The notes beneath the pieces were generated by a model. That model was given only the letters and a program-made list of their open reading frames with translations. It was not told the origin of the DNA and made no database searches. 64,000 bases of DNA from Opitutaceae bacterium (GTDB lineage: Bacteria; Verrucomicrobiota; Verrucomicrobiia; Opitutales; Opitutaceae): contig JAIXWF010000011.1 of the NCBI GenBank assembly GCA_027482185.1, positions 124,001 to 188,000 of the forward strand, written 5' to 3'. Shown piece after piece: positions 8,669 through 18,694 of this stretch (the first letter of the stretch is position 1; each line of letters starts with the position of its first letter). The position numbers were made by a program, and so were the translations under genes.

Positions 8669-9406
8669 TCAAACCCGGCCGTCGCTCTCGATCAGACCGT
8701 CGCGGAGACGGACGATGCGGCGCGAATGGCGGGCGATGTCTTCCTCGTGGGTGACGACGATGAGGGTGTTGCCCTGTTCGTAGAGTTGCTCGAAGAGGTT
8801 CATGATCTCGACGCCGGTCTTGGAATCGAGATTCCCGGTGGGTTCGTCGGCGAGGATGATGGACGGGCGGGTGACGAGGGCGCGGGCGATGGCGACGCGC
8901 TGGCGTTGGCCGCCGGAGAGCTCGTTGGGCTTGTGGTGGAGGCGTTCGCCGAGGCCGACGTTCTCGAGGGCGAGACGGGCGCGTTCGAGGCGTTCGGCCT
9001 TGGAGACGCCGGCGTAGATCAGCGGGAGCTCGACGTTGTGGAGGGCGTCGGAGCGCGGGAGCAGATTGAAGGTTTGGAAGACGAACCCGATCTCGCGGTT
9101 GCGGATGTCGGCGAGTTCGTCGTCGACCATGGTGGCGACGTTCTTGCCGGCGAATTCGTAGCGGCCGGCGGTCGGCGTATCGAGGCAGCCGAGCATGTTC
9201 ATCAGCGTCGACTTGCCGGAGCCGGACGGGCCCATGATGGCGAGGTATTCGTTGCGGCGGATCTGGACGTTGACGCCGCGGAGCGCGTGGATCGTCTCCG
9301 CGCCCATCTTGTAGAGCTTGGTGACGCCCTCGATCTCGATGACGAGCGGGCCGGGCGGGCGGACCGGCCGGTTTTCCAGCGCGGCGGCGGAGGGGGACGG
9401 GGTCAT
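8669..9406 (-). CDS. ABC transporter ATP-binding protein, MacB/LolD type
   Basis: A 245-residue nucleotide-binding subunit. Walker A is GPSGSGKST (residues 59-67), the signature is [15 protein letters not shown], Walker B ends [17 protein letters not shown], and the switch histidine lies in VVTHEEDIA. The LDSKTG-type D-loop and the [23 protein letters not shown]-loop region are characteristic of the LolD/MacB group. It starts one base after the adaptor stop, which implies translational coupling. In canonical MacB this domain is fused to the permease; here it is a separate protein serving two permeases. Confidence 0.95.
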   Translation of the reverse strand: MTPSPSAAALENRPVRPPGPLVIEIEGVTKLYKMGAETIHALRGVNVQIRRNEYLAIMGPSGSGKSTLMNMLGCLDTPTAGRYEFAGKNVATMVDDELADIRNREIGFVFQTFNLLPRSDALHNVELPLIYAGVSKAERLERARLALENVGLGERLHHKPNELSGGQRQRVAIARALVTRPSIILADEPTGNLDSKTGVEIMNLFEQLYEQGNTLIVVTHEEDIARHSRRIVRLRDGLIESDGRV

Positions 9407-9407
9407 G

Positions 9408-10769
9408 TTACTTCTTCTCCTCGTCTTTCTTCTTCGGTTTTTCGAGCCGGACTTTCGCGCCGTCCTTCAGGGTGCGGGTGATGACGCTGAAGGGGCCGCT
9501 GACCACTTCGTCGCCGGCCTTGAGCCCGGACTTGATCTCGAGGTGGGTGGTGTCGGCGATGCCGGTCTCGACATTGACCATCTTCACGGTGTCGCCCTGT
9601 TTGAGGAAGACGACGCGCTGGAGGGCGTCGCGGTCCGCCTTCTCGCGTTCGCGCTGCTGCTTCTCGTTGACGGCGGCGGCGGCGCCTTCGCCCTGGTTTT
9701 CTTTCGCCTTCTTTTCGCGGTCCTGGGCGAGTTCCTCGATCGTCTTGCTGCCTTCGCGGCTGCGGACGGTGACGGCCTGGATCGGCACGGCGACGACGTT
9801 TTCGACCGTCCTGGTTTCGATGTCGACCGTCGCGCTCATGCCGGGACGGAGGGCGACGTCTTTGTCGGAAATGCTGATCTTCACCTGGAAGTTCGTCACC
9901 TCCTCCTGCGTGTTGAGGCCCTGGGTCTTGGCGGCGGAGGCGATCTCGCGGACGGCGCCGCTGAATTTGCGATTCGGATACGCGTCGATCGTGACGCGGG
10001 CTTTGTCGCCGACCTTGACGTTGACGACGTCGTTTTCGTTCACGTTCACGCGGACTTCCATGCGGCTAAGGTCGGCGACGCGCATGACCTCGGCGGCGTT
10101 GAACTGGCCGGTGGCGGCGACGCGTTCGCCGACTTCGGAAGTGCGGGAGCTGACGGTGCCGTCCATGGGCGAGAAGATCACCGTTTTCTCAAGCTGGTCC
10201 TTGGCCTGGCTGAGCAGGCCCTCCTGGCGGCGGATCTGGGCGAGGGAATTCTCGAAGCCGGCCTGGGCGGCCTCGACGGCGGTTTTGGCGGCGGTGAGGT
10301 CGGAATCGGAAACGAGTTTCTTGGCGAAGAGTTCGGCGGTGCGTTTGAGATCTTCCTGCAGCTTGAGGAGCTGGGCCTTGCTCTGCATCGAGGAGGCGCG
10401 GGCGGCGGCGAGGTCGGCTTCGCGCTGGTCGAGTTGGTAGCGGTAGTTGTCCGGTTTGATCTTCACGAGCAGGTCGCCCTTCTTGACGACGGCGCCTTCG
10501 CGGAGAGGCAGCTCGACGATTTCGCCGGAGACCTCGGGCGCGATCTTCACCTCGACCTCGGGCTGTATCTTGCCGGTGGCGTTGACCAGCTGGGTGATCG
10601 TCTTGGTGACGGCCTTCTCGGCGGTGACCACGGTGCTCTTGTCCGCGGACTTGGCCTTGAAGTAGGCGGCGCCCCCGAGCAGGGCGAGAACAAGGATGCC
10701 GCCGAGGACGTACCACTTGGTGCGGGACGGCCGGGCGACGGATTGGGCAGCGGGAGCGTTCATGGACAT
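9408..10769 (-). CDS. Periplasmic adaptor (membrane fusion protein) of the ABC export system
   Basis: A 453-residue MacA/HlyD-type adaptor. A single N-terminal membrane segment (about residues 19-36) anchors it; a biotinyl-lipoyl half motif ([21 protein letters not shown]), a long alpha-helical hairpin rich in Ala, Gln and Lys, the second lipoyl half and beta-barrel domains follow. The C-terminus is lysine- and glutamate-rich ([11 protein letters not shown]), and an inserted charged segment between barrel parts ([20 protein letters not shown]) is unusual. Start ATG 10769, with ATG 10763 as alternative; longer versions have no adaptor-like sequence. It is the first gene of the operon. No TolC-like outer-membrane channel is encoded nearby, so one must be supplied from elsewhere. 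Confidence 0.92.
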   Translation of the reverse strand: MSMNAPAAQSVARPSRTKWYVLGGILVLALLGGAAYFKAKSADKSTVVTAEKAVTKTITQLVNATGKIQPEVEVKIAPEVSGEIVELPLREGAVVKKGDLLVKIKPDNYRYQLDQREADLAAARASSMQSKAQLLKLQEDLKRTAELFAKKLVSDSDLTAAKTAVEAAQAGFENSLAQIRRQEGLLSQAKDQLEKTVIFSPMDGTVSSRTSEVGERVAATGQFNAAEVMRVADLSRMEVRVNVNENDVVNVKVGDKARVTIDAYPNRKFSGAVREIASAAKTQGLNTQEEVTNFQVKISISDKDVALRPGMSATVDIETRTVENVVAVPIQAVTVRSREGSKTIEELAQDREKKAKENQGEGAAAAVNEKQQREREKADRDALQRVVFLKQGDTVKMVNVETGIADTTHLEIKSGLKAGDEVVSGPFSVITRTLKDGAKVRLEKPKKKDEEKK

Positions 10770-11282
10770 CAGGAAGACGAAAGACGAAGGTTCATCGGAC
10801 GACATCGGCCGGGCCGACGCAAGCGGCCCGTGACTCCTGCCCGCCAAAGCAATGTGGCCGGCCCCACAACGAGCCGGCCACACAACACAACTGATGACTA
10901 CGAACGGGCAGGAAGGAAACGACCGCGGCCGCCGCCGGGAACGCAATTGCGACCAAGTCCGCCCGGCGCGCGGCAAAGCGCGGCGAGGGAGCGATCGAAA
11001 AACGGACCGGAACGGCTGCGGACATGGCACGAAAACACGCCACGGCGGGCAAAGTTACAGACAAGTTTGGATAAACGGCATCCGGCCCGGTTGAACGGAG
11101 GCGCGCGCCGGGGCGCGCGGTTGGGGGTTCGGGGTTCGGAGTTTGGAGTTTGGGGTTTGGAGTTGCTGAAGGGGTTCTGGGTTCTGGGTGGGCGCGGGTT
11201 GGACGGGGTGGGCATGGCGGGGCGCGGGTCCCCGCTGGGACTAGCTTGCAAACCAGCGCCGGTCTCGGGCCGCCCGGCCCGC
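10770..11282. other. 513-bp gene-free region upstream of the ABC export operon
   Basis: No supported gene. It should hold the promoter of the leftward operon. A perfect 9-bp inverted repeat, GTGGCCGGC (10854-10862) and GCCGGCCAC (10873-10881), lies about 85 bp before the adaptor start and would fall in its leader if transcription begins further upstream. Positions 11120-11190 carry GTTCGGAG/GTTTGGAG-type repeats of the dispersed family, next to a GCGCGCG-rich segment. I see no clear -35/-10 pair. Confidence 0.5.
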
Positions 11283-12476
11283 TCAGCGCAGGGAAAACGG
11301 GATCACGATCTGGGCCGGCACCGCGGCACGGCCGGATTTGTCGGCGCCGGCGGCGGGACCGCCGCCCAGCGGATTGCCGGCGAGGTCGGCCAGCGCGGGG
11401 GCGAGGACAAGTTCGTAGTCGCCGGGACGCCAAGGCTGGACCGGCATCAGGCGCCAGCGGCGTTCGTCGCCGGACACGGAGCTTTCGCCCGAGACGATTT
11501 CGCCTTCGCGGCGCAGGCGGATCAGGCGTGAGGCGGCGTCGCGTTCCAACGGTTCGTCGAAGACAATCTCGAGCGCCATGTAAGTGCCGGGCGGCGGCGA
11601 ACGCAGGTCCCAGGCCTCGGGATCGGGCGGCACGCGGTCAGGCGGGCCGGCGCGGAAGGATTTTTTCAGCTCGGCGCGGACGGGGCGCGCCGCCGCATCC
11701 AGCCAAGTGGGCAAAATCTCGAGCGTATAGGTTTCTCCCGCTTTGAACCGGCCCGGCGCGGCGGGCAGCGGCAGCGAGACCTGCGTCATTGTGGAATTCC
11801 AGACTTCGGTCTCGGTTCCGCCGAGCGCCAGCGGAACCTCGGCACCGTCGGCGCGCCGGAGGCGGACATGCCCCGCGGCCCCGCGTTTCATCGGGGCGGA
11901 AAAGTGCAGTTCGAACGCGCGTAGGTTGGCAGGCAGCACGTTGGCGGAAGGGAAAATCTGCGCGAGGGCCGCGCCTTCGCCGCGCCGGGCCGGAATCTCG
12001 TAGAACGAATACACCGGCATGCGGCCGGAGGCGCCGCCCCCGCCGCCGAAGTTGGGAATCAAGCCGTTGCCCGGCAGGCGCCAGGGCCGGAACTCCGCGC
12101 GGTACGGCACGCCGGGTTGCAACGGCGCCAACGTCTCGAAGCGCACCTTGCGTCCGTCGACGCGCCAACTGCCGGGAACAAAGGCCGCGCCGAAGCCGGG
12201 CGCCCCCGGATCCAATTCTCCTTCCGCAAAGACCACGAGCAACTGGGACCACAGTTCGGGCGGCCACTCGGAGCGGGCCAGGTCCTCGAGCGAGTTTTTC
12301 CAGATGCCTTCCACTTCCACGACCGCCGAATCCGCCCCGACCGTCCACGTGATCGCAAACGGCTGCGCTTGGGCCGTCGCCGCGAGCAACCAGGCCGCCA
12401 CGACCGCCCCGCCGGCACGACGCTGCCGCCGGACGAATCCGGCCAGGCGAAGGAGGCATTGGGCGATGAAGACCAT
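11283..12476 (-). CDS. Secreted protein with Ig-like (SbsA/Big_5-type) domains, function unknown
   Basis: A 397-residue exported protein. The N-terminus has a basic stretch and a hydrophobic core ending in ATAQAQ, a signal-peptidase I type site near residue 37. The middle contains NVLPANLRAFELHFSAPMKRG, the typical opening of an SbsA-like Ig domain, and a second similar unit starts at GTYMALEIVFDEPLERDA and ends in ADLAGNPLGG. Such domains bind or present other proteins or glycans outside the cell; no catalytic motif is visible. ATG 12476 is chosen because it gives a compact signal peptide; an in-frame start at 12545 would add 23 Pro/Arg-rich residues. It is divergent from the BASS transporter gene (128 bp between starts). 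Confidence 0.7.
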   Translation of the reverse strand: MVFIAQCLLRLAGFVRRQRRAGGAVVAAWLLAATAQAQPFAITWTVGADSAVVEVEGIWKNSLEDLARSEWPPELWSQLLVVFAEGELDPGAPGFGAAFVPGSWRVDGRKVRFETLAPLQPGVPYRAEFRPWRLPGNGLIPNFGGGGGASGRMPVYSFYEIPARRGEGAALAQIFPSANVLPANLRAFELHFSAPMKRGAAGHVRLRRADGAEVPLALGGTETEVWNSTMTQVSLPLPAAPGRFKAGETYTLEILPTWLDAAARPVRAELKKSFRAGPPDRVPPDPEAWDLRSPPPGTYMALEIVFDEPLERDAASRLIRLRREGEIVSGESSVSGDERRWRLMPVQPWRPGDYELVLAPALADLAGNPLGGGPAAGADKSGRAAVPAQIVIPFSLR

Positions 12477-12604
12477 GGCGGCGGCCGGCCGCCGCGGGTG
12501 CGGCCGGGGAATTGCCACGGTCGCCGCGCCGACGCATCCGGTCAAGGCCCGCGCTGCGCGGTTGCGTCGGCGGCCGGCCGACGTTGTGGTCGCGTTTTCC
12601 CGCC

Positions 12605-13504
12605 GTGAACGGATTCAGCCGCACCGCCGCCATCCTCTCCGCCATCGTGCTCGGCGCCTTGGTGCCGCAGGCGCACAGCCTGGCGTGGGCGATCCGCTGG
12701 CTCGTGATGGCGATGCTGTTCATCGTGTTTTTGCAGACGCGGTTTTCGCGGTCGGCCGTGACGCGGAGCCACCTCGTGCTCTTCGCGACCAATATTGCGC
12801 TCGGCTTTGCGGCCTGGGGCGGCGGTTGGCTCGTGGGCGGCCGGGAAATCGCGCTCGCCGCTTTCTTCTGCGGCATCACGCCGACCGCGATCGCGGCGCC
12901 GGTGATCATCAGTTTCCTGCGCGGCCGCGTGGACTACGTCGTGGCGGCCTTCGTGCTGACCAACGTCGGCGTCGCCGCCCTGCTCCCGCTGATCTTGCCG
13001 ATCGTGCTCGGCCGCGCGACGCCCGAAGCGTTTGCGCAGGTATTCGGGAGCGTCGGTCTCGTGGTCTTCGTGCCGATGGGCGCGGCGTGGCTGCTGCGGC
13101 TCGTCTATCCGGGCGCGGCGGCGTGGCCGCCGAAACTGCGCAACGTGTCTTTCGGGATGTGGGTGACGTCGATGTTTCTGATCACGGCGAACGCGTCCCA
13201 CTTCCTGCGCGCGCACGCGGACACGCCGCTCGTGCTCCTGCTGCAAATCGCAGGGTCGTCGCTCGCCGTCTGCATCGTGAACTTCAGCGTCGGCTGGCTG
13301 ATCGGCGGCCGAGAATTCCCGCGCGAGGCCAGTCAGGCGCTCGGCCAGAAGAACACGACCTTCACGATCTACCTCGCCCTGATGTACGCCGGCCCGGTCG
13401 TCGCGCTGGGTCCGACCTGCTACGTCATCTGGCACAACCTCTGGAACTCATGGCAGCTGCATCGCCAGCGGCCGGAGCCGGCGGCGCCACCCGCCGGCGG
13501 TTGA
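12605..13504 (+). CDS. BASS-family transporter (bile acid:sodium symporter-like)
   Basis: A 299-residue membrane protein with about nine or ten hydrophobic segments. The segment FFCGITPTAIAAPVIISFLRG and the later GQKNTTFTIYLAL correspond to the two discontinuous helix crossings of the BASS/SBF fold, where the second half normally reads GxQN or GxKN. The family co-transports organic anions with sodium; the substrate here is unknown, and ACR3 arsenite carriers are a related alternative without support here. The start is the GTG at 12605, just before the first hydrophobic helix. Confidence 0.75.
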   Translation: MNGFSRTAAILSAIVLGALVPQAHSLAWAIRWLVMAMLFIVFLQTRFSRSAVTRSHLVLFATNIALGFAAWGGGWLVGGREIALAAFFCGITPTAIAAPVIISFLRGRVDYVVAAFVLTNVGVAALLPLILPIVLGRATPEAFAQVFGSVGLVVFVPMGAAWLLRLVYPGAAAWPPKLRNVSFGMWVTSMFLITANASHFLRAHADTPLVLLLQIAGSSLAVCIVNFSVGWLIGGREFPREASQALGQKNTTFTIYLALMYAGPVVALGPTCYVIWHNLWNSWQLHRQRPEPAAPPAGG

Positions 13505-13619
13505 AAAGTGAAAGCTGAAAGTTGAAAGCCGGGCACCATCGCAGCCACGCCCAACCTCCGGTCTTTCAACCTTCACCTTTCAACGTTCAACGCCGTCCGA
13601 AACCCGTTCAGGGTTTCGG
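13504..13619. repeat. Convergent-gene hairpin of GTGAAAG/GTTGAAAG units plus a tight terminator-like stem
   Basis: Left arm 13504-13529 repeats GAAAG-type heptamers and right arm 13562-13590 carries their complement (CTTTCAAC type), giving a long imperfect stem. It is followed by CCGAAACCC (13597-13605), GTTCA and GGGTTTCGG (13611-13619), a perfect 9-bp stem with a 5-nt loop that covers the stop codon of the leftward PVC gene. The position between two convergent stops suits a bidirectional transcription end. Confidence 0.65.
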
Positions 13620-16600
13620 CGCGGCCGGAGCCGCCGGGGCCGCAACTTCAGTTGCAGACGGCGCGGGTGCGGGTGCGGCGGTTCCTTCGGCCGGCGCAGC
13701 GGGCGGCGGGGTCTTCATCGGATGCTCTTTGAGCAATTCGTCCACCATGTAGAAGTTGTTCCGGTCGGCGGTGGCGGCGCGCACGCGGCGCACGGTCTCG
13801 GCCCGCACCGGCTCGCCGTTGTTGCCCCAGGATTGGCGGACGTAGCTGAGGACGGCGGAGAGTTCGTTGTCGTTGAGCATGCCGCCGAAACCCATCATCG
13901 GCGGGACGCCGTTGGTCGGATCGTACAGCTCGCCGTTGACCTTGATCGGGCCCCAGAGGCCCTTCAGCACGAGCTTGATCAGGCGCTCGTCGTCATCGAG
14001 CCAGTCGCTCTTCGCGAGCGGCGGGTAGACCTTCGGCATGCCCTGGCCGTTGGCTTGGTGGCAGGTGGCGCAGTGGCCATCGCGCAGATAAACCTCTTTG
14101 CCGATGTTGTAGACGCGGTTGTCCTCGCCCTCGAGTTTGCGGGTGGGGCCGAAGCTCAGCTGCGCGTCGGATTTCGGCGGCGCCGGGAAATCGTAACTGC
14201 CGGCAAAGAACGCGAGCGCGCCCGGATTGTCGGCGAAGGTCTGCGCGTGGTCCGGGCGAAGCGCGTCGATCTCTTCCTTCAACGTGTGCGTGAGGATCGT
14301 CTTGGTGACCGGCCCCATCCACGCGTCGAGCGGCTGCTTGAGCGCGGCGAGGACGATCCGGGCGCCGTCCGCGTTGTCGAGCCACGACGCGGCGACGATC
14401 GCCGTGAGGCGCACGCGCGGGTGCGCGTCGGCGGCCGCGCGCAGGAAGAGTTCGGTCGCGCCCGGAATCTGGTGGTGCGCGAAACGCAGCACGTTGATCG
14501 CGGCGGCGCGGGCCTCGGGCAGCGGCGAGGCGAACAGTTGCCGCAGCAGGTCGGCGTCGGGCCGGTTCTGCGCCCACGTCGCCCACAGCGCCTCGGCGAG
14601 GTGCCGGTAGTAGCGCGGGTCGTTGCGGTCGAGTTTGGCGGCCCAGGCCTTCACCGCGGGAATCACCTCGGCGGCCGGCCGCGCGCGGAGTTCGCGGCGG
14701 GTGCGGTAGCGGCTGCGGTACTCCGGCAACTTCAAGTTTTCGAGCAGCGTCGCCAGCGGGGCGCCGGCGATCTTGGCCGGCGTGACGAGCGGCCGGCCCG
14801 GATACGTAATGCGGTAAATGCGGCCGTGGTCGTGGTCGCGGTTCGGGTCGCGCGCGTTGTGCTGCATGTGCCCGATGAGCGCGTTGTGCCAGTCGACGAA
14901 GTAGAGCGAACCGTCGGGCGCGAATTCGAGATCGACGGGCCGGTAGTTGGGATTGTTGGACGAGATCAGATCGCCCGCGAGTTTGCCGAGGAAACCGGCG
15001 CCGTCGTCGGCCACGGTCGAAAGCCCGATGCCGAGGAAGCCGATCGAATTGCAGATCATGAACTGGCCCTGCATCTCGTCGGGGAAGTGGCGCGACGACA
15101 CGAACTCCGAGCCGGAAGTCGGCCGCGACCGCTTCGGCACAAAGGTACGCGTCTTGGGAATCTCGATGCCGTAGGGCATCTTCGCGGAGAGCGGCAGCGC
15201 CCACCAGTTGAGGCCGTCGGAGGCATCGGAAATGTACGCCTGTTCCCAGTCGTCGAAGGCGATGCCCCAGGGGTTGTTGTAATCGGCCTGGCTGAAGCGC
15301 TCGAGGCTGAAGCGCTTCGGGTCGAAGCGCCACACGCCGCCGTCATTGCAACGGCGGGGACCGTACGGGGTCTCGACCTGCGAGTGCAGGAACCGACCCT
15401 CGAGCAAATAGAAGGCACCGGAGGCGTCGGACGAATACGCCGAGATCGCATGGTGCGTGTCGTGCGTGTCGAAACCGTGCAGCAGAATCTCCATGCGGTC
15501 CGCACGGTCGTCGCCGTTGTCGTCGATCAGCAGACAGAGATTGGGCTCCTGGGAAAGGTACACGCCCTCGGGCGCGAGCTCGAAGCCGATCGGCAGCTGG
15601 AGATTGTCGGCGAACACCGTGCGTTTGTCGGCGCGGCCGTCGCCGTCGGTGTCCTCGAGAATCAGCAACTTGTCGTTCGGCCGCGGATCGCCCGGGCGCC
15701 AATGCGGATAGCTCGGCATCACCGCGACCCAGAGGCGGCCGCGGTTGTCGAAGGACATCTGCACCGGGTTGGCCAGTTCGGGGAACTCCCGCTCCGAGGC
15801 GAACAGCTCGAGTTTGAAGCCGTCCATGACCTTGATGTCGCGGATGACGTCGTTGCCCGGGAGGTAGTTGATCTCGCCCATGGCGCCGCCGGGTTTGAAA
15901 TTCGTCGGCACCGGCGGGAGTTGGTACGTGCCGCTGTCGTCGACCGCGAGGTCGCGTTTGCGGCCGGAGGCGACGTCGTGGATCAACGTGTCGCGCAGCG
16001 CCATCATCTCGCGCGTTTTCTTCACTTCGTGCGGATAGTTCTGCGGGCCGTAGGGCTCGTAGCGCTGGCCGTGCGTATGGACGCCGTTGATGAGGTTGTA
16101 GTCGTTGTTCCAGAGCCAATCTTTCTCCTGCACGGCGGCGCGCACGAGGGCGGCGTCGACTTCGGAAGCGGCGGCTTTGGCGCCGAAGAGGCCGTCGGCG
16201 ACGAGCTTCCCGAGTTCGGCGTAGCTCTCGGAGCTGGGCGAGATGCCGTTGATCGTGAACGAGCGCGGCCCGCGGCCGTAACGCGCGAGGGTCGGCTTGA
16301 AGAGATCGATGTAGGTCAGGCCGTGACGCTGGGCGACGCGTTCCATCGCCGCGGCGTAGAGGGCGAGGTTGGCGTTTTCTTTTTCGCCGTTCGGCAAATC
16401 GCGCGTGGCGGAGAGATTCTCGAAGCCGATGGGCGAGACGAGGACGAGGCGCGGCGCGGTGCGGCCGTTGTAGGCCTGGCCCAAGGTGTGGAGGACGAAG
16501 GCCTCGAGCTCGGCCTCGTAGTTGCCGACGCGCTCGGGGCCATCGAAGGACTCGTTGAGGCCGAAGAACGCGACGACGGTGTCGGCCTTCAGGTGCGTCA

Positions 16601-17177
16601 GCCATTGGTCGGGCGTCGGGAAGAAGCCCTTGCCGTTGTGCTGCGCGAACTCGGGCCGGAATTTTTCGGCCCCGGGAAACGCCCACTGCGAAACGCGTGC
16701 CGGGTGCGGACGGAACGCCGGGGTGTCGCCGGGCCGGCCCATGTTGCGCACGATCAATTTGCGGTCGGGGAAACGCAGGTGCAGCTCCGTCTCGATGCGC
16801 CCGTAGTACACGTCGCGCTCGGCGAGGCCGTTGCCGATGAAGACGACGCTCTCGCCGACTTCGGGCGCCGCGACCGCCTGCGGGCGGGCCGACGTGGCCG
16901 CCGTCGGAAACGGCAGGTCCGCATGCGGGCCGGGCTTGGCCGGCTCGGCTTTCTTGGCCGGCGGACGCGCGGCCTTCTTCGCCGCCTTCGGGGCCGGAGC
17001 CGGATCGGCGGCAACGGCAGGGGCCGACGCGGCCGCGGGAGCGGGAGCCGGCGCGGGCGCGGCCGGGGTCGGCGCGGGCGCCTGCGCGCGAAGCAAGGTG
17101 CGGGCGCCGCCCGCGGCGGCGGCGAGCGCGGTCAGCAGCAGAAGGACACGGGACAGGCGGGGACCGGAGAGGGGCAT
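13608..17177 (-). CDS. PVC-type membrane-bound dehydrogenase with pseudo-SGNH, HEAT and cytochrome c domains
   Basis: A 1189-residue exported multidomain protein. After a signal peptide and a Pro/Ala linker comes an SGNH-hydrolase-like domain (about residues 80-370) in which the catalytic GDS block reads VVFIGNGLAERD and the late His block reads NGISPSSES, so Ser and His appear to be lost. The PVC dehydrogenase-type propeller follows (about 440-790; DTDGDGRADKRTVFADNLQL, DDNGDDRADRM), then HEAT-like helices, and a cytochrome c with CATCH at 1036-1040 and a distal PMMGFGGMLND methionine region. The family is confined largely to Planctomycetes and Verrucomicrobia and probably oxidises sugars or alcohols outside the membrane, passing electrons to haem. 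ATG 17177 is preferred to 17195. The Pro/Ala-rich C-terminal tail is unusual. Confidence 0.9.
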   Translation of the reverse strand: MPLSGPRLSRVLLLLTALAAAAGGARTLLRAQAPAPTPAAPAPAPAPAAASAPAVAADPAPAPKAAKKAARPPAKKAEPAKPGPHADLPFPTAATSARPQAVAAPEVGESVVFIGNGLAERDVYYGRIETELHLRFPDRKLIVRNMGRPGDTPAFRPHPARVSQWAFPGAEKFRPEFAQHNGKGFFPTPDQWLTHLKADTVVAFFGLNESFDGPERVGNYEAELEAFVLHTLGQAYNGRTAPRLVLVSPIGFENLSATRDLPNGEKENANLALYAAAMERVAQRHGLTYIDLFKPTLARYGRGPRSFTINGISPSSESYAELGKLVADGLFGAKAAASEVDAALVRAAVQEKDWLWNNDYNLINGVHTHGQRYEPYGPQNYPHEVKKTREMMALRDTLIHDVASGRKRDLAVDDSGTYQLPPVPTNFKPGGAMGEINYLPGNDVIRDIKVMDGFKLELFASEREFPELANPVQMSFDNRGRLWVAVMPSYPHWRPGDPRPNDKLLILEDTDGDGRADKRTVFADNLQLPIGFELAPEGVYLSQEPNLCLLIDDNGDDRADRMEILLHGFDTHDTHHAISAYSSDASGAFYLLEGRFLHSQVETPYGPRRCNDGGVWRFDPKRFSLERFSQADYNNPWGIAFDDWEQAYISDASDGLNWWALPLSAKMPYGIEIPKTRTFVPKRSRPTSGSEFVSSRHFPDEMQGQFMICNSIGFLGIGLSTVADDGAGFLGKLAGDLISSNNPNYRPVDLEFAPDGSLYFVDWHNALIGHMQHNARDPNRDHDHGRIYRITYPGRPLVTPAKIAGAPLATLLENLKLPEYRSRYRTRRELRARPAAEVIPAVKAWAAKLDRNDPRYYRHLAEALWATWAQNRPDADLLRQLFASPLPEARAAAINVLRFAHHQIPGATELFLRAAADAHPRVRLTAIVAASWLDNADGARIVLAALKQPLDAWMGPVTKTILTHTLKEEIDALRPDHAQTFADNPGALAFFAGSYDFPAPPKSDAQLSFGPTRKLEGEDNRVYNIGKEVYLRDGHCATCHQANGQGMPKVYPPLAKSDWLDDDERLIKLVLKGLWGPIKVNGELYDPTNGVPPMMGFGGMLNDNELSAVLSYVRQSWGNNGEPVRAETVRRVRAATADRNNFYMVDELLKEHPMKTPPPAAPAEGTAAPAPAPSATEVAAPAAPAAPKP

Positions 17178-17308
17178 AAACGGAGGTGACGCCATACCGA
17201 GGCCAGAACGCCCCGCGCGTCAAAGACCGATTGCCGGACTTGCGTCATGCCGGCTCGGAAAAGCTGCGCAGATCTTGGCGCGGGCGGCCGGCGCCGGCCC
17301 GGCCCACG

Positions 17309-18589
17309 TCACTTCACGAGCGCCTGGTAGACGAGCACCTTGAACCGCTGGTTCAGATCGAGTCCGCCCGCCGGCATGTGCTGCGTCATGAAGAACGCGA
17401 CCATGCGTTCCTTCGGATCGACGAGGTACTGCGGGAAATAGGCGCTGCCCCAACCGTAGGAGCCCTTCGAGCCGACTTCGCCGTAGAAACCCACGTCGTT
17501 CATCACCCAGAAACCGAGGCCGAAGGCGCCGGTGTCACCCTTGTATTTGTCGCCCGTGTGATTCTCGTGCATCAACGCGACGGTCTTGGGACCGAGGATG
17601 CGGACGCCGTCGAGTTCCCCGCCGTTGAGCAGCATCTGCAGGAGGCGGCCGTAATCGTTGGCCGTCGAGAGCAGACCCGCGCCGCCGGAGAAACATTTCC
17701 GCGGGCCGGTCACGTAGAGGCTGTTGGCGGGCGTTTCCTTCAGGACCAATTTCCCGCCTTCCCAACCGTACACGTTCGCGAGACGGGATACTTTTTCCGG
17801 CGGCAGGTAGAAGCAGCTGTCGACCATCTTCAACGGTCCGAAAATCCGCTGCGCGAAGAATTGGTCCAACGGCATTCCGGAAACGACTTCGACGAGGTAG
17901 CCGAGGACGTCGGTCGAATAGCCGTATTGGTAAACCTCACCCGGCTGGCCGTGCAGCGGGAGGGTTGCGAGGCGGTTGATCGCCTCAGCGATGGTCTCGT
18001 TCTTCGCCGTGAAATTCCAACCGGTCAGGTTCGCCGCCTTGTAGTCGGCCTCCGCCAAGCCGCCGGTGCCGTAGGTCAAACCGGCGGTGTGCGTGAGCAA
18101 ATCGCGGATGCGGATGCCGCGCTTGGCCGGCTCGGTCGCGTACGTCTTGCCGGGCTTCGCCGGATTGGCGTCGGTCGGCTTGACCGCGACCACGGAATTC
18201 TTGAACGCGGGGATGTATTTGGAAACCGGATCCGTCAGGCGGAATTTGCCTTCCTCGTAGAGCATCATCACGGCAATCGACGTCACCGCTTTGCTCATCG
18301 AGGCGATGCGGAAAATCGTGTCCGGCGCCATCGGTTTGCCCGCCTCGATGTCCTGCATGCCGTAGGTCTTGAGGTGCGCAGTCCGGCCGTCGCGCGCGAT
18401 GTACATGATGCCGCCGGCGATCTCCTTGCGGTCCACATGCTGCTGCACCACGGCATCGAGCCGCTGCAGGCGCGCGGGGTCGAACCCGAGGGCCTTGGCG
18501 TCCGCCGCGCGGCCGACGCCGCCGCAAGCCATCAGCCCGAGACCCAGCCAAACTCCGAGAGACAAACGCCGACGCAGGGGTAATTTCAT
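17309..18589 (-). CDS. Serine beta-lactamase-like hydrolase (class C / esterase family), probable lipoprotein
   Basis: A 426-residue member of the serine beta-lactamase/penicillin-binding fold. The nucleophile motif is S97-M-S-K100 (FRIASMSKAVTS), the second motif is Y224-S-T, and the HTAGLTYG segment near 167 is the family's usual anchor. Beyond true class C beta-lactamases this family contains esterases and D-aminopeptidases, and nothing here points to antibiotic resistance. The N-terminus LGLMACGG with Cys22 resembles a lipobox, although Met at -2 is uncommon. ATG 18589 is used because it gives the signal sequence; the much longer upstream frame is antisense to the next gene. It lies 105 bp from a divergent secreted protein gene. 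Confidence 0.85.
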   Translation of the reverse strand: MKLPLRRRLSLGVWLGLGLMACGGVGRAADAKALGFDPARLQRLDAVVQQHVDRKEIAGGIMYIARDGRTAHLKTYGMQDIEAGKPMAPDTIFRIASMSKAVTSIAVMMLYEEGKFRLTDPVSKYIPAFKNSVVAVKPTDANPAKPGKTYATEPAKRGIRIRDLLTHTAGLTYGTGGLAEADYKAANLTGWNFTAKNETIAEAINRLATLPLHGQPGEVYQYGYSTDVLGYLVEVVSGMPLDQFFAQRIFGPLKMVDSCFYLPPEKVSRLANVYGWEGGKLVLKETPANSLYVTGPRKCFSGGAGLLSTANDYGRLLQMLLNGGELDGVRILGPKTVALMHENHTGDKYKGDTGAFGLGFWVMNDVGFYGEVGSKGSYGWGSAYFPQYLVDPKERMVAFFMTQHMPAGGLDLNQRFKVLVYQALVK

Positions 18590-18694
18590 CGCGCCCCAGC
18601 AAAGCCGGCCCGCTTTCGCCGTCACGCGAATTCCCGCCGCGGAAGTCCCGCTCGCCAACCGCGTCCGCCCGCGCCATCTCCGTTCCCCGAAGCC

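Noticed and set aside
10852-11094. 80-codon open frame in the gap before the ABC operon
   Set aside because: Arg/Gly-rich, no start context and no domain; it is overlapped by other random frames.
17309-18589. Antibiotic-resistance beta-lactamase
   Set aside because: The SxxK motif is shared with esterases and peptidases; the second motif is YST instead of YxN, and no ampR-like gene is near.
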